Shown: piece by piece, positions 10,201-19,594 of the stretch | How the letters are laid out: the number at the start of each line of letters is the position of its first letter | How positions within the stretch are numbered: position 1 is the first letter of the stretch | From: Aurantiochytrium sp. KH105 | Lineage: Eukaryota; Sar; Bigyra; Thraustochytrida; Thraustochytriidae | NCBI GenBank assembly: GCA_003116975.1 | Contig: BGKB01000075.1 | Location: 168,299-232,298 of the forward strand | DNA: 64,000 bases | Reading direction: 5' to 3' | Program-made: the position numbers and the translations under genes | The notes under the pieces: generated by a model | What the model was told of the DNA's origin: nothing | Seen by the model: only the letters and a program-made list of their open reading frames with translations | The model's database searches: none

Positions 10201-10640
10201 TGCCTCCCGTGAGCGAGCGCATTAGTCGGGCCATTAATCGTTCCACCGACGCTATCGCCGCTTCGCTCGAAGAGCTGCCCGAGGAAAAGTTCCGCGAGCT
10301 CTTGCAAATCGTGCGCGCCTCTTTGCCCAAGTCACTCATGGACAAGGCTTGGGACCGATTTGAAGATCGTGTCCCGGAAGCCTATACGCGCTTTCAGCTG
10401 GCTTGCATTCTTGCCAGCGAGCTTGTCTACAAGGAGGGTCTCCCTTATGTGGAGTCGGTCAGCGATGACGGTCTTGCTGCCATGGTAGTCGATTATGCGG
10501 ACCGCCAGTTGCAGGTGGCTAGGTTGGCCACCAAGGTTGATTCTGGTGAAAAGCTTTCCAAGGACGAACAAGATCTCCTTTCCGACATCCTTAGGGCGGG
10601 CGGCGCACGAACCATGGTGGATCATCACCTTCGGCCGTAG
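7275..10640 (+). CDS. GDH2: NAD-specific glutamate dehydrogenase, large (GDH2-type), mitochondrial
   Basis: The protein is 1121 residues when started at the ATG at 7275. It oxidatively deaminates glutamate to 2-oxoglutarate with NAD. Its size and motifs fit the ~115-kDa NAD-GDH class of fungi and oomycetes rather than the ~50-kDa hexameric enzymes. Visible features are a long regulatory N-terminal region, the substrate-lysine block GGSKAVCLVDL near residue 628, and the GGPDGDVAGN nucleotide-binding motif near residue 763, followed by ADGTAGLEDPDG. The first ~45 residues are rich in Arg, Lys, Ser and Ala with almost no acids, as in a mitochondrial presequence. The open frame continues upstream only through a repeat-derived poly-Thr stretch without a better ATG, so I reject that extension. 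No neighbour is obviously related in function. Confidence 0.92.
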   Translation: MATRSLTSKAGKAAVTARWTTPGNAFWREGKSAFRADFTRALSAAIGGPRDPDEHEERQPRKIRRADSEMVVMEMDDALGQSKERFDELLDMLQREQREAANVKVPWFLQNMPDAYFKQLKPELRHQHLAALVALYDFGAVPDLTLHSDNNNTMTLISGGNNSPQRLVQQIDRMPTNTPLSGMSIFNSNDGEISLNVFRFFDADEDDSSEPAVLSDEIRAYLADLHAGKFEGDPLHADASTFPDEQALERFVRERCRPDYVLRSSPRRFCKQVELYNKIMQDGEDQVGIDIEPNWNGVPHRTMITLAITNVLTMAAMKRISKYFASKNLNNVRTHLDLVRGPATEEERKEGMTTSALCGDAQSLLRSNTVSMIRILVEPHEQDAKDIDMDTLNARLVEDLPTVSKWIDDRALSLLGRYGMSAREADIVLALCDLAHAILAPKDAFEFARSNIENVVMEESRIDFTRAILDLFVRRFDPSPEAANFPEKQNEAFAQRIAEIREMILQSGELETAQRTFSTLLDIVEGTYRTNAFVPGRFGLALRLDPRVCVEHLLNNTNRPEVPHGIFFVHGRRFAGFHVRFRDISRGGLRVVTPRNSEVHGVESARQLKECYDLAFAQQLKNKDIAEGGSKAVCLVDLDGIDKAGKDHVMRKSLKAMVNSVLDLITPDPDDRSCVVDHMGGAEEFIYFGPDEQVTPEHINWIVSRAGQRGYGMPNAFMSSKPDAGINHKVYGVTSEGVSVFLHEALLATGVDVTKPFSVKITGGPDGDVAGNLLKILYREYKDNARIVGLADGTAGLEDPDGINWDELLRMFDEALPLEQFSRDKLGPNSDFYLADTPTNINKRNTMHNRVKADAFVPAGGRPATISDVNWEKYLLPDGTPSSPLIVEGANLFLTPVAREKLGAHGCVIVKDSSANKCGVICSSMEIIASMLLDKAEFLDLKGVFVEDVLDLLRKRAKSEAELMFREYRSNPSLPLPPVSERISRAINRSTDAIAASLEELPEEKFRELLQIVRASLPKSLMDKAWDRFEDRVPEAYTRFQLACILASELVYKEGLPYVESVSDDGLAAMVVDYADRQLQVARLATKVDSGEKLSKDEQDLLSDILRAGGARTMVDHHLRP

Positions 10641-11371
10641 AGCTATTCAGGTTGCAAGCAGAAAACGTATCAAAGAACTATTTACCTCTTTATCTTGCAT
10701 CGTAGTGCATCCATTCCTTCTCATCGACATGGAACAATGGATGAGCAGATTATCGTGATCTGACTTTGACCTGCCTGAACCCGTATGAAGTCTGTTGGAC
10801 ACATCCATCGGTAAACGCGAGTAGTACCTAGCATTTTTGGCCCTCGTCATGATCGGACGATCATGCATGCGTACTGGTATGAAACTCTGATGATGCTCAC
10901 CATATTGTTCAGGTAGGTAGGCCTATACGAGAAAAAAGTGGAAAACGGTTTGGGCTCGCAAACCGACCAATCAATTTCAAAATTCCAATTCCAATAAGAG
11001 CTATGATGAGTATCACGCGAAAAATATGACAGCCGGGTAGGCAAGCCGACTGACCGACTGACCGACTGACCGACTGGCTGGCTCCCTGACTCCCTGACGG
11101 GACTGGCGCACCTCCTTTTGCCGCAAGCACGAATCAACGCTGTGTATGTTGGCAAGCCGTGCCGACGGAATAGATAAAATTTGGGCAAAGAAGAAAATTC
11201 GCAAATGCGAGAATACGGTGAACGAGCTCATGACCCAGAGCCCAGAGAGTAATCTTCCCTCTTTCACCTTTTTGCTTGCTTGCTTACTTTCTCTCTTTGC
11301 CTCGTTCTTTTCATGTCCCCTTCTCCACTTGTCGATCACGCACTGTTCGTTGCGATGAAAAGAAAGTTGGC
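10641..11371. other. Convergent intergenic region
   Basis: 3' regions of the dehydrogenase (plus) and the bHLH-like gene (minus). The only structure I see is four units of CTGACCGA-type repeat at 11045-11077, followed by GGCTGGCT and TCCCTGAC duplications. Confidence 0.6.
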
Positions 11372-14026
11372 TTAAGGGGAGGAAGGAAGATTGATGCCCT
11401 TCTTCTCTGCGATACGCTGGATCGCGGTCTGAAGCACAACGGCCTTCTCCTTGACCTCGGGAACGGCGAGCATGGTGCCGAGACGTTCCGAGAGAATGTT
11501 GACGTTGTGGCGCCGCTGCTTTTCGCGACGACTCTTCTTGAGACGCCTACGAAGCGCCTTCTGTTCCTGCGTGAGGTTCGGCCCCGCCGGGAGCGCTTGG
11601 TCGTCATCGTCGTCCTCCTCAATCTCATCCTCGCCGGGGACGCGATCGGGCACAGGCGTTCCTTCCGTCTCATGGATGAAGTCAATGGCCGTTTGCAGCA
11701 CAGAAGCGCGATCCTTTGACTCACGTTCGACGGGGTCAAAGAGCAGCGCGCAAAGCTCGTCGTATTTCGTATTTAGGACGAGACGACGCTGGCGCTCACG
11801 TGTGCTCTTCTTTTCGCGACGCACCTCGAGTTTGACTTGCTTACGTGCCTCGCGCTCGCGCTGGCGGGAAATGACCAGGTCTGCGACGGGGGATCCGGTC
11901 GACGAGACGTTATCATTTCCTCCAAGGCCAGGGACGCCGAGACTGGCCAAATAATTTGATGACATCATGCCTGGACCCGCACCTTGCTGGATGGAATGCT
12001 GGTGCTGCTGTTGCTGGCTGAGCAAACGACGGAGAATGGCCTGTTGGTCCAGGCCAGTGGAGGAAAGACCGTGCGCGGGTCCGCCGCCATTCGAATAGCT
12101 GGGCGAGCCGCCGAGGCCAAATTGGCCGTAGGAGGAAGTCGGGTCGGCGCCAGCCGTAGGATGGTTGTTGCTGCTCGCGCTGCTGTTGCTCGCATTGCTG
12201 CTCAGGGACGAAGGGCCGCCGTAAGGTGATCCGCTGGATTGGGCCGAAGTGCTGGCTGCATAGCGTGACAAGAGAGTGGAGATTGCGTTTGGCGATAGAG
12301 AACTAGATCCCGGCATGGAGGACGAAGCGCTGTTCGGAATGCCAATGCCGGCCCCAAAGTCGCCGTTGGTGGCGCCGTTGAGACCAATGCCAGCTCCGTG
12401 CGAGGCCTGCGAGCCAAACGGGCTGCTCGACGGTGACGATGCCGAAGATGACGAAGAGGAAGAGGATGAAGACGGGGCAGTGGGTCCGTTCGCTCCAAGG
12501 GAGCTAAAAAGAGCACCGAGCGAAGCCGTTTTGGGGTCAGTGCTAGCATCATCGTGGCGGGCGTGCGGTGAAGATGAGGGCAACGAAGAAGAGGAGGCAG
12601 AGGGAGCCGCCCCGTTCCGGTAGAGCGCGTTCGTGAGCTGCTCGTTGAGCTCGCGCGTCTCTTGCTCGTGCTTGAGCTTTGTATGTTCAACGAGATGCAT
12701 AAGCGTCTGAGGGTCCATCGTTTTGTCTTGCAGGGCCTGCATAATTTGTGAAAACTCGGCCTGTTGTTTCTCCTGTATGGCTTCCTTCTTTTGCTGCAAC
12801 ATGAGAATGAGGTTGAACACATTGTTATTGGGGCCGCTTGCAGTTGGCGATGTCGAAGACGTTTCGGTCGCATTCGGGGTCGTCGGCGACGAGGACGGCG
12901 CCGAGTTCGAGGCCACAGATGCCAAGCTGCCCAAGGCCGCGAGACCAAGGTTGTTTGGGCTCGCCTTGTGCTGGTTGTCCTGATGTCCGTAGGTTTGCGC
13001 GTGTCGCTGCTGAGATCCGCCGTTGATGGGGCCGGAAGACTTTTGAAGCTCCAGAAACCTGGACAGGAGCTGATTCGTGTCCGCACCTTGTTGCTTGTTC
13101 ATCTCACCCGCAGAGGAAAGCATGGAGCTTGGAGGTGCAGGTGCGGGGAACGCCTTGGGTGCGCCTCTTTGCTGTTTCTGGGCATTGAGCTGAAAGGCGC
13201 TGAGAGAGGACGGCTGCTTTTTGACGGCTTGGCTTTGGCTGAGAAGGTGCGCCGGGGCAACGTCGACACGCATGACGGGCCCATCGTCGTCGCTGTCTTC
13301 TTCTTCTCCCTCACCCCCCTCCTCTTGTTCTTCGGGATTCCTCCGGCCTTGTGGCCCTTCGTGGATGGGCCCGCCTTTTTCTGTGACGGTTCGCAGACGC
13401 ATCGAGTCCGGGAAGCTCGTGAGGGCCATCATGCTACCCGGCCGATCACGCTTTGAACCGAGCCCCTGCTCAATTCGTCTTCGCTCGAACTCGCTCTGTG
13501 CGGCGTTCAGAGGACCTGCGGGCCCGCGAACGGCGCCGGGTCCGGCCATTTTGGACAGATTCTCTTGTTTGACCCGTTTGCGCGCCAAGGTACCAATGTT
13601 GCGCTTGAACTGGTCGACCATGGACTTGCGCTCACGAAAGAGGGTTGACTTTTGCTCGCCCGAGAGAGCCGAGTCGTCCACGGAGATAAGCTGGAGATAG
13701 GTATTGAGTTCGCTGGCGTTGCCTGCTTCCGATGCGTCGAGCGCGGCGACGATGGCGGCGTCATTGTTCATGACGAGATTTTTCATGAGTGACTTATGGG
13801 AAGGGTCGACGCCTCCTCCCGGTTTGCAGAGCATTGAAGCCTTGCGAAGCAGGCCGCTCATGAGTCGTTTTTCCTGCTGCTGGGTGTCCATCTTGCGTCC
13901 CTCGGCCTCGAGCTTGGCGGACTGGAGCATGTTTTTGTCGCTTGGCCACGATCTCTGCAGCGAGTGCGAGAGCGAGCTGACGATGTCGCGCGCATCGTCC
14001 TTGCCCCCGGCGCTCATGTCGGCCAT
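11372..14026 (-). CDS. Putative transcription factor with two tandem bHLH-like domains
   Basis: An 884-residue protein. The first ~715 residues are low-complexity (Ser, Gln, Asn, Gly, Pro) with acidic and coiled-coil patches. Two basic helix-loop-helix-like modules sit at the C-terminus. Module 1 (about 738-786) has the basic stretch TRERQRR, then helix 1, a longer loop, and RASVLQTAIDFIHE. Module 2 (about 830-878) has SRREKQRRHN, helix 1 with ILSERL, a short loop, and KAVVLQTAIQRIAE. Both keep the E-x-x-R-R pattern that reads E-box DNA, and both have Lys where His or Arg is usual four residues earlier. The shared VLQTAI suggests internal duplication. An acidic linker (about 800-810) separates them. 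The family call rests on motif shape only. Likely nuclear. Confidence 0.6.
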   Translation of the reverse strand: MADMSAGGKDDARDIVSSLSHSLQRSWPSDKNMLQSAKLEAEGRKMDTQQQEKRLMSGLLRKASMLCKPGGGVDPSHKSLMKNLVMNNDAAIVAALDASEAGNASELNTYLQLISVDDSALSGEQKSTLFRERKSMVDQFKRNIGTLARKRVKQENLSKMAGPGAVRGPAGPLNAAQSEFERRRIEQGLGSKRDRPGSMMALTSFPDSMRLRTVTEKGGPIHEGPQGRRNPEEQEEGGEGEEEDSDDDGPVMRVDVAPAHLLSQSQAVKKQPSSLSAFQLNAQKQQRGAPKAFPAPAPPSSMLSSAGEMNKQQGADTNQLLSRFLELQKSSGPINGGSQQRHAQTYGHQDNQHKASPNNLGLAALGSLASVASNSAPSSSPTTPNATETSSTSPTASGPNNNVFNLILMLQQKKEAIQEKQQAEFSQIMQALQDKTMDPQTLMHLVEHTKLKHEQETRELNEQLTNALYRNGAAPSASSSSLPSSSPHARHDDASTDPKTASLGALFSSLGANGPTAPSSSSSSSSSSASSPSSSPFGSQASHGAGIGLNGATNGDFGAGIGIPNSASSSMPGSSSLSPNAISTLLSRYAASTSAQSSGSPYGGPSSLSSNASNSSASSNNHPTAGADPTSSYGQFGLGGSPSYSNGGGPAHGLSSTGLDQQAILRRLLSQQQQHQHSIQQGAGPGMMSSNYLASLGVPGLGGNDNVSSTGSPVADLVISRQREREARKQVKLEVRREKKSTRERQRRLVLNTKYDELCALLFDPVERESKDRASVLQTAIDFIHETEGTPVPDRVPGEDEIEEDDDDDQALPAGPNLTQEQKALRRRLKKSRREKQRRHNVNILSERLGTMLAVPEVKEKAVVLQTAIQRIAEKKGINLPSSP

Positions 14027-14830
14027 GCTCCGCGCCCTGTCCTTCCTTCTGCTCTACCCGCTGCTGCCGCTGCGGCTGCGGCTCGCTGCTGCCTCTCCTC
14101 GAGCGTGACCACGTCACGTTGGCTTTACGCCTTGCTTGCTTTACGGCAGGTCGGCTCGGGTCGGGTCACGTCCGCCTCAGCGCCGCCGCTGCGCGGCGCT
14201 GCGCTGCGACGCGACGCTGGCCCGCGGCCGTCCCCGCCCGTTCCCTCTCCCCGCGCCGCGCTGCGCCGCGCCGCCGTGCCCTCGCGCGGCGGCTGCCGTG
14301 CCGCGCCGCGCACACGCCCGGCACGCGCGGCCGCCACGAGGGGCGAGAATGGAGCGTGGCGTGGGTGGGTGGGTGGGTGGATGGATGGATGGATGGGCTG
14401 AGACGACCCGATGGACGAAGGGATGGCCAGATGCAGGCAGCGTCGACGACGGCGAGACCAGCGCCCGCGCCGCCCGCGCGCCGCCGCCCGCGCTGCTCCG
14501 CGCTGCTCCGCGCTGCTCTGCGCTGCGCTGCGCCGCGCTGCTCCGCCCGCGCTGCTCCGCGCCGTGCCTCGCGCGCGTGCCGGGTCCGGGCGCGGTCGAT
14601 TTGAATTTGATCACCATCTCCCTCCCCTTCTTCGCTCTCACTGTCAAGTTCTCCTCCATCTTTCCCATTCAGTTTTCCCCTTTTCTCCAACCCTGGCAAC
14701 TCGCCGCCAAGACCACACTGCCTGACTGGCGCGCAGCACTTGGCCGCACGCCAAGCCCGACTGTGCGCGCGCGCGATACTCGTGTTGCGCGCTCCCGCGC
14801 TGCCTCTGCTGGCGATTTCCAGCAGTGGCC

Positions 14831-14869
14831 TTCGTTCGTTCGTTCGTTCGTTCGTTCATTCATTCATTC
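14831..14869. repeat. CGTT/CATT tetranucleotide repeat
   Basis: Six or so CGTT units pass into three CATT units, a C-to-A change within one four-base register. Confidence 0.9.
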
Positions 14870-15280
14870 TCCGCACGCGTGCCTTGTTTTACCTTCGAGT
14901 TCACAGTTGCTTGTTGGTTTTTTCCGCGTGGTGGTTGTCTTCTCCACTCCAAGAGAGCCTCCGGAAATCTCTCGCACGTGCAGAGGCCAGCTAGCTAGCC
15001 CAGGCCGCTGCGCCAGCAGCCGGGGCCACGCCGGAGGCGCGCGCCCGCCCGGCGCTGCAGCCGCGCCGCAGCGCTCTGCACTGCGCTGCGCTGCACTGCA
15101 GAGCGTGCGCGGGCCCGGCAGGCTGCGCGCGTGCGCCCCGCGCCTGCCTGGAAGGTCAGGGCCGGGAAGAAAGGAAAGGACTCGAAGGAAGCAAGCAGCC
15201 AGCTGCAGCAGCAGCCGAAGCGACGGAAACAAACAAACAAACAAATGAAGGAATGAATGCCAGTGAATGAACAAATGAAG

Positions 15281-15283
15281 AAA

Positions 15284-15350
<67 letters not shown>
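15281..15350. repeat. AAAG tetranucleotide repeat
   Basis: About sixteen uninterrupted AAAG units, one of the longest perfect microsatellites in the window. Confidence 0.95.
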
Positions 15351-15493
15351 GAGACGAGCAGGCAGGCAGGCTCGCGCGCGAGCGAGCGCTGCGCCGCGCT
15401 GCGCCGCGCTGGGCCTTCCTTGCTGGTTGCTTTGCGGGTCTAATTCGCCGCAGCCGCGCGCTCCACCCCGCTCGCCTGGCTGGCTGTCTGGCC

Positions 15494-15524
<31 letters not shown>

Positions 15525-15526
15525 CT
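15494..15526. repeat. GGCT tetranucleotide repeat
   Basis: About eight GGCT units; imperfect copies extend upstream to about 15474. Confidence 0.9.
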
Positions 15527-16260
15527 GCCCCGGCCTAGCCTGAGGCGTACGGCGGGCCACGCGAACTGGGCGCGCGCCAGGAAACGCTCTCGCGCGCGCA
15601 CGGAGCCTCGAAAGAGGGGGCGAAAAAAAAAAGAATGCACACCTTGTCGGTCGATCGATCGACCATCTGTCGTGGCCTCGTCTCGTCTCGTCGCGGTGCG
15701 TGTGTGCGTGCGAGACTGCGCGCGTGAGAAAGTTGCCGAGCACGCACGCGCTGCGGAGGCGCTGGGTCCGCATCGGACGCGGCGGTGAGCATTCGCTGTC
15801 GCCTCTGCCTCTCGGACTCGGCCTCGGGCTTGGTCTTGGTCTCGAGCGCGCCGGGCGCCACGACGCGCCCCGTTCGTACACCGGGCCACAGCCAGCTGTG
15901 GCGGCTCACCGCGAATATCGATCGCCTCGTCGGCGCGGGCTCGGCAGCGGCGGACTAGCAGCAGCGGCGGCCAGCAACAGCGAGCAGTGACAGCGAGCAG
16001 CGGCTAGGGCGAGCAGCAGTTGCGAGCAGCTGCAGCGAGCAGCGACAGCGAGCAGCAGTTGTTGTTGCGAGCAGACGAGACGGGTCGGCACGTGCCGAGG
16101 CTAGGGTGGGTTCGCCGTCGACGTCCCAGGTGTTCTTTTGGGCCAACGACTTGACTCGTTAGTATCTTCTCGTGCCAGGCCCGGCACGTCGTCGTTTTGG
16201 TCGGCCTCTGCTCTGACTGACATAGTGGCTGTGAGCAGTGATGGATGCTTCTGCTTCAAG

Positions 16261-17928
16261 ATGGCGGCGACTCATGTCCGAGCGCTGGTGACGATGTGCT
16301 GCGCGCTGGCCGTCGCTGTCACGAGCAGCGGACGCGAGGTTCACGGGGGCGAGACTGCGAGGTCTTGCGCGGGCGAAACGAGCAGCGACCTCGTGTCTGC
16401 GGCGCAAGGTTCAACCTCAACCCAAGGGTGGAATCCTGCCGTAGTGTCCATCTGCGCCAGCGATGGAAAGAACCACCTCCAGGTGGATATTCATAAAGTT
16501 TCACCCGGCACAGACCCAGATGATGCACGACAAGCACTCGAGCAACTTGCCCGTAATGCTTGCGCGGAATTGAAAGTAACAAATGCGCAAGACTGCAGTG
16601 TCGTGGAAGATCATATCCGTGACGCCTTTGCACTACAACAAACGAGCTTCATCGACAAACGTCCCGGTGACACGAGCGTTTACCTTGATCGTCAGGACGA
16701 TGGACTCGCGGATAATGAAGCCAATATAGTCCTTGCAAATACCGGCTCATCGCACGCAGCAGCAGACGTCGCCGACGAGAATGGGGCAAGCGAGGCACCT
16801 TTGAGGTCTCCAGCATGGCTTGTGCAGAAAACATCCGACCTCGCAGCGCCAAAGTGGCAGCAATCTTTTCAGTCATGGAAATCCTTGGACAAACAGCAAA
16901 TTGCAGCAATCAGCGATGACTACCGCGTGATTTACCTAAAAACTGCAAAAAACGCAGGCACGACAATTATGAATGGATACTTGCACCGCGTCCTCTGCCC
17001 AGCAAGCGTATCATGCAAGGTGAAGCTACTAGCTTGCGTCGACGCCATGACACCAACCGCGCAGCATCTTGGGATGATAAGTGCTGAGAACGATCGAGAC
17101 GTGCGCATTTTGCTCGACAACCCAGGAGGCCCTGCGCGACGAAACCTTGGTCGCACCAAGTGCTCCAAGGTTGCGTTTCGACGCAGTCATGCATACTTTG
17201 TCCACAGCACGCGCTTTGGCTGTGCAACAAGCCCGCTGCCGCCTACGGTACCAACTTCCGACGTTTTGGTGGACGATCAAAGCGCATGTATGGTGGGTCA
17301 AATTCCCGTGTACCAACAACCAACGAAAGTGTGCAAACGTAAGATCTTCTCCGGCGCCACGCGGTTTGCGAATCCATCCTTTTATGTTTCTCCAGATTGT
17401 CCTCCATCGCGCTTCCAGATTGTCACCGTGGACAAGATCCCATTGGCAAAGTTTCAGCAATAGCTGGTCTTCGCCTTTGCACGTGACCCTGTGTCGCGCG
17501 CGCTTTCCATCTTCACGTACTGCCGCGGTACGTTTGACGCAACTGCTTTTCAATCCTTTTTGCGAGACCCGAACGACGCAGCCTCGTGGGGAGGAACGTC
17601 CTGCTCTTCTTTGCATTTCCGTCCGCAAGAGGCAACATGGTCGACCCCAGGGCTTAGAAGCGGTCCCAAGGCTACACTTGTCGACATTCTTGGACGCTGC
17701 GACCGTCTGAACCAGCATTTACAAAGGATTGTTGATCTGGTCAATCGCGGTCGTCGCGTGGACTTGCCACCACTCCCATCGGTTCATGAGCTCGTGGCAA
17801 AATCTAATTTTGATCCAAAAAGCAAGAGTCAAAGTCTCGATCGTTGTGATGCCACGTGTATTAAAGCACTACGCACTGGGACGTTTGCTTCCGACTTTGT
17901 GCTTTGGGATCGACTTTCTTCTTCCTAG
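16261..17928 (+). CDS. Secreted/Golgi sulfotransferase, interrupted by an in-frame TAG
   Basis: One continuous frame of 555 sense codons broken only by TAG at 17461-17463 (codon 401). The start at 16261 (TTCAAGATGG) gives a signal peptide or membrane anchor, residues 1-24 being Ala/Val/Cys-rich. The 5' PAPS-binding motif of carbohydrate sulfotransferases is visible as YLKTAKNAGTTI near residue 230. The 3'-phosphate-binding motif, FAFARDPVSRALS, starts only three codons after the TAG. In relatives this motif is preceded by an aromatic residue, often Tyr, exactly where the stop falls, so TAC or TAT to TAG is the simplest explanation. The family transfers sulfate from PAPS to carbohydrate in the Golgi lumen. 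Ending at 17463 the enzyme would lack the second half of its PAPS site. Options: recent pseudogene, sequence error, readthrough, or a 43-bp intron (weak sites). Confidence 0.65.
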
Positions 17929-18135
17929 GAAAGGAAAACATGATCTACGCAAGGGGTGGAAAGGAGAAGAGAAGAAGTCGAGAAAAGTCATGGAAACAGA
18001 GCGTCCAGGGGTAGAGTTTCGAGCTAAAAGTCTTTGGTGTGCATGTTACAGACAAATAATATTTGCGACTGGATCTTATACTCTTCTTCGTCTTCTTTTT
18101 CTTCTTTTATACAACCTGAGCAGCATTTGCTGCGT

Positions 18136-19233
18136 CTAGGCTCGGACATTCTGGTAGACGCCAGCATCCTTTAGATCGCGAAGAGTCTGAAGAACTTCTG
18201 CTGGATCCGCGTCAGTAAATAACGTAGATGTATCGCCTTCGTTCTCCGTCTCTGCAGCCCGATGGCGAGCCTCAGGAAGCGCTGCGAGCAGCGCCGGGTC
18301 ATCAAAGCGCAAAAAGGGATTGTAGGTGAACTCGTGCTCAAGACTCATGGGGACAATGGGTTTGCGCTGCTCACGCAAAGCATGCGCCCAATCACGGCGT
18401 GCAGCAAGTGACTCATTCTCCGGCTCTAGCCAGCACGCATAATCAAAATTATCAGCGGCGTACTCGTGTCCAGGAAAGACGAGGGTCTCAGGCGCAAGAG
18501 AGCGATAGAATTTCATGGACCGAATCGCGTCTTTACCAGTACCTTCAAAGAACCGCCCTGCGCCAGCGACAAAGAGCGCGTCGCCGGTGAAAATCACCGC
18601 CGTCTCGCAGCCGGGCTGGACAGGAATGTAAAAACTGACATGTCCCTGGGTATGCCCAGGCGTCTCGACGACATTGATATCGAGACCGCCAAAAGGAATC
18701 ACAGAACCATCCTGGATGCCAATGGTAGTTCCTGGCACACCAAAGTTGCGCTCCTTGCTGCTCCCGAAAATGCGAACGCCGGGCACGAGCTTGCAAAGAT
18801 CCACATTTCCGCCAGCATGATCCGCGTGGTAATGTGTTATGAGCGCGTCCGTGATACGAAGTTGTTTCCCGCAACGTTCGCTCTCCTTGGCCACAGCTTC
18901 GATCACCCCTCTGGCATCCGCCGGATCTACGACGGCGACCTCGTCTCGCGCATAGTCGATAATCAGAAACGCGTAATTGTCGCTCAGGTATGGAACTGTC
19001 CGCACCGCGATCTTTTGGTCAGGCCCATCTAAAAAAGTGGCTGCGTTCGCACCGTTGCAGTTCGAGTGCTTTGACTTGTTGCGAAAAGACTGAAGTCGTG
19101 CTTGGTGGACGCGCCCGCCCACCATCGGGAATGTGTACAAGAAGTACTTGACGTCAAAGACCGTCGTCCCGCGCAGCTTGAAGGCGCCTGCAGCGACCAA
19201 GGCGCCCGCGGCCGCCAGACCGAGGTAGCTCAT
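18136..19233 (-). CDS. HAGH: Hydroxyacylglutathione hydrolase (glyoxalase II)
   Basis: A 365-residue metallo-beta-lactamase-fold hydrolase. It hydrolyses S-lactoylglutathione to lactate and glutathione, the second step of methylglyoxal detoxification. The metal-binding THYHADHAGG motif is at residues 133-142. Further conserved pieces are VVDPADA, ETPGHTQGH, FTGDALFVAGAGRFFEG and FPGHEYA. The C-terminal HAGH domain is marked by EFTYNPFLRFDDP. An N-terminal hydrophobic stretch (about residues 3-18) may anchor it in a membrane or act in organelle targeting; typical enzymes are about 260 residues, so there is an extra ~75-residue N-terminus. I chose the ATG at 19233; an in-frame ATG at 19380 would add a charged 49-residue extension. 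It is divergent from the methyltransferase next door. Confidence 0.92.
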   Translation of the reverse strand: MSYLGLAAAGALVAAGAFKLRGTTVFDVKYFLYTFPMVGGRVHQARLQSFRNKSKHSNCNGANAATFLDGPDQKIAVRTVPYLSDNYAFLIIDYARDEVAVVDPADARGVIEAVAKESERCGKQLRITDALITHYHADHAGGNVDLCKLVPGVRIFGSSKERNFGVPGTTIGIQDGSVIPFGGLDINVVETPGHTQGHVSFYIPVQPGCETAVIFTGDALFVAGAGRFFEGTGKDAIRSMKFYRSLAPETLVFPGHEYAADNFDYACWLEPENESLAARRDWAHALREQRKPIVPMSLEHEFTYNPFLRFDDPALLAALPEARHRAAETENEGDTSTLFTDADPAEVLQTLRDLKDAGVYQNVRA

Positions 19234-19594
19234 TTCCTTCCTTCCTTTGCTCGAGTTTGTCTTTTCCGTCTTCGGTCGCGTCTCGTCCCGACGGTCCCGT
19301 CGTCTCTGGCCGGACGCTAAATCTAATCGTCGCACCTCGCGCTCTTCGCGAGCGCTCTTGCGTTGAAAGGTATTTGCCATGACTCGAGCGAGGCCACGAG
19401 CAAGCAACTCTTGAAGGCAAAGTTGTCTTGATAGTGAGGTGAAAAGGTTGTCGCGCTGTCGTGTCGCGTTGCAACCACGCAGACGCGCCAAGAAGAAGGT
19501 GCGCGGCCTCGCCGGAGACGCGAGGAGAAGCGTAGCGCGCTGGACCTGCGTGGTCTCTGCAGCCTTTTATCCAGCGCAGACGTGTAGGGCAAAC
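19234..19594. promoter_or_regulatory. Divergent promoter region, glyoxalase II / PIMT
   Basis: A 361-bp gap between two divergent start codons of damage-repair enzymes, which probably share a promoter region. No clear core element is visible. If glyoxalase II starts at 19380 instead, the gap is 214 bp. Confidence 0.45.

Larger units (their letters stand above)
14027..16260. other. Repeat-rich divergent intergenic region
   Basis: 2.2 kb between two divergent genes, with no frame I would call a gene. It holds the densest set of short tandem repeats in the window: GGGT/GGAT (14361-14397), GCTGCTCC-type arrays (about 14490-14560), CGTT then CATT (14831-14869), AAAG (15281-15350), GGCT (15494-15526) and degenerate GCAGCGAGCAG units (about 15955-16065). 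Confidence 0.6.

Noticed and set aside
17421-17463. 43-bp GT-AG intron that would remove the sulfotransferase TAG
   Set aside because: The donor (GTCACC) is poor, the length is far below the two supported introns (141 and 167 bp), and removal would delete residues that fit the family pattern before the 3' PAPS motif. Not excluded, only less likely.
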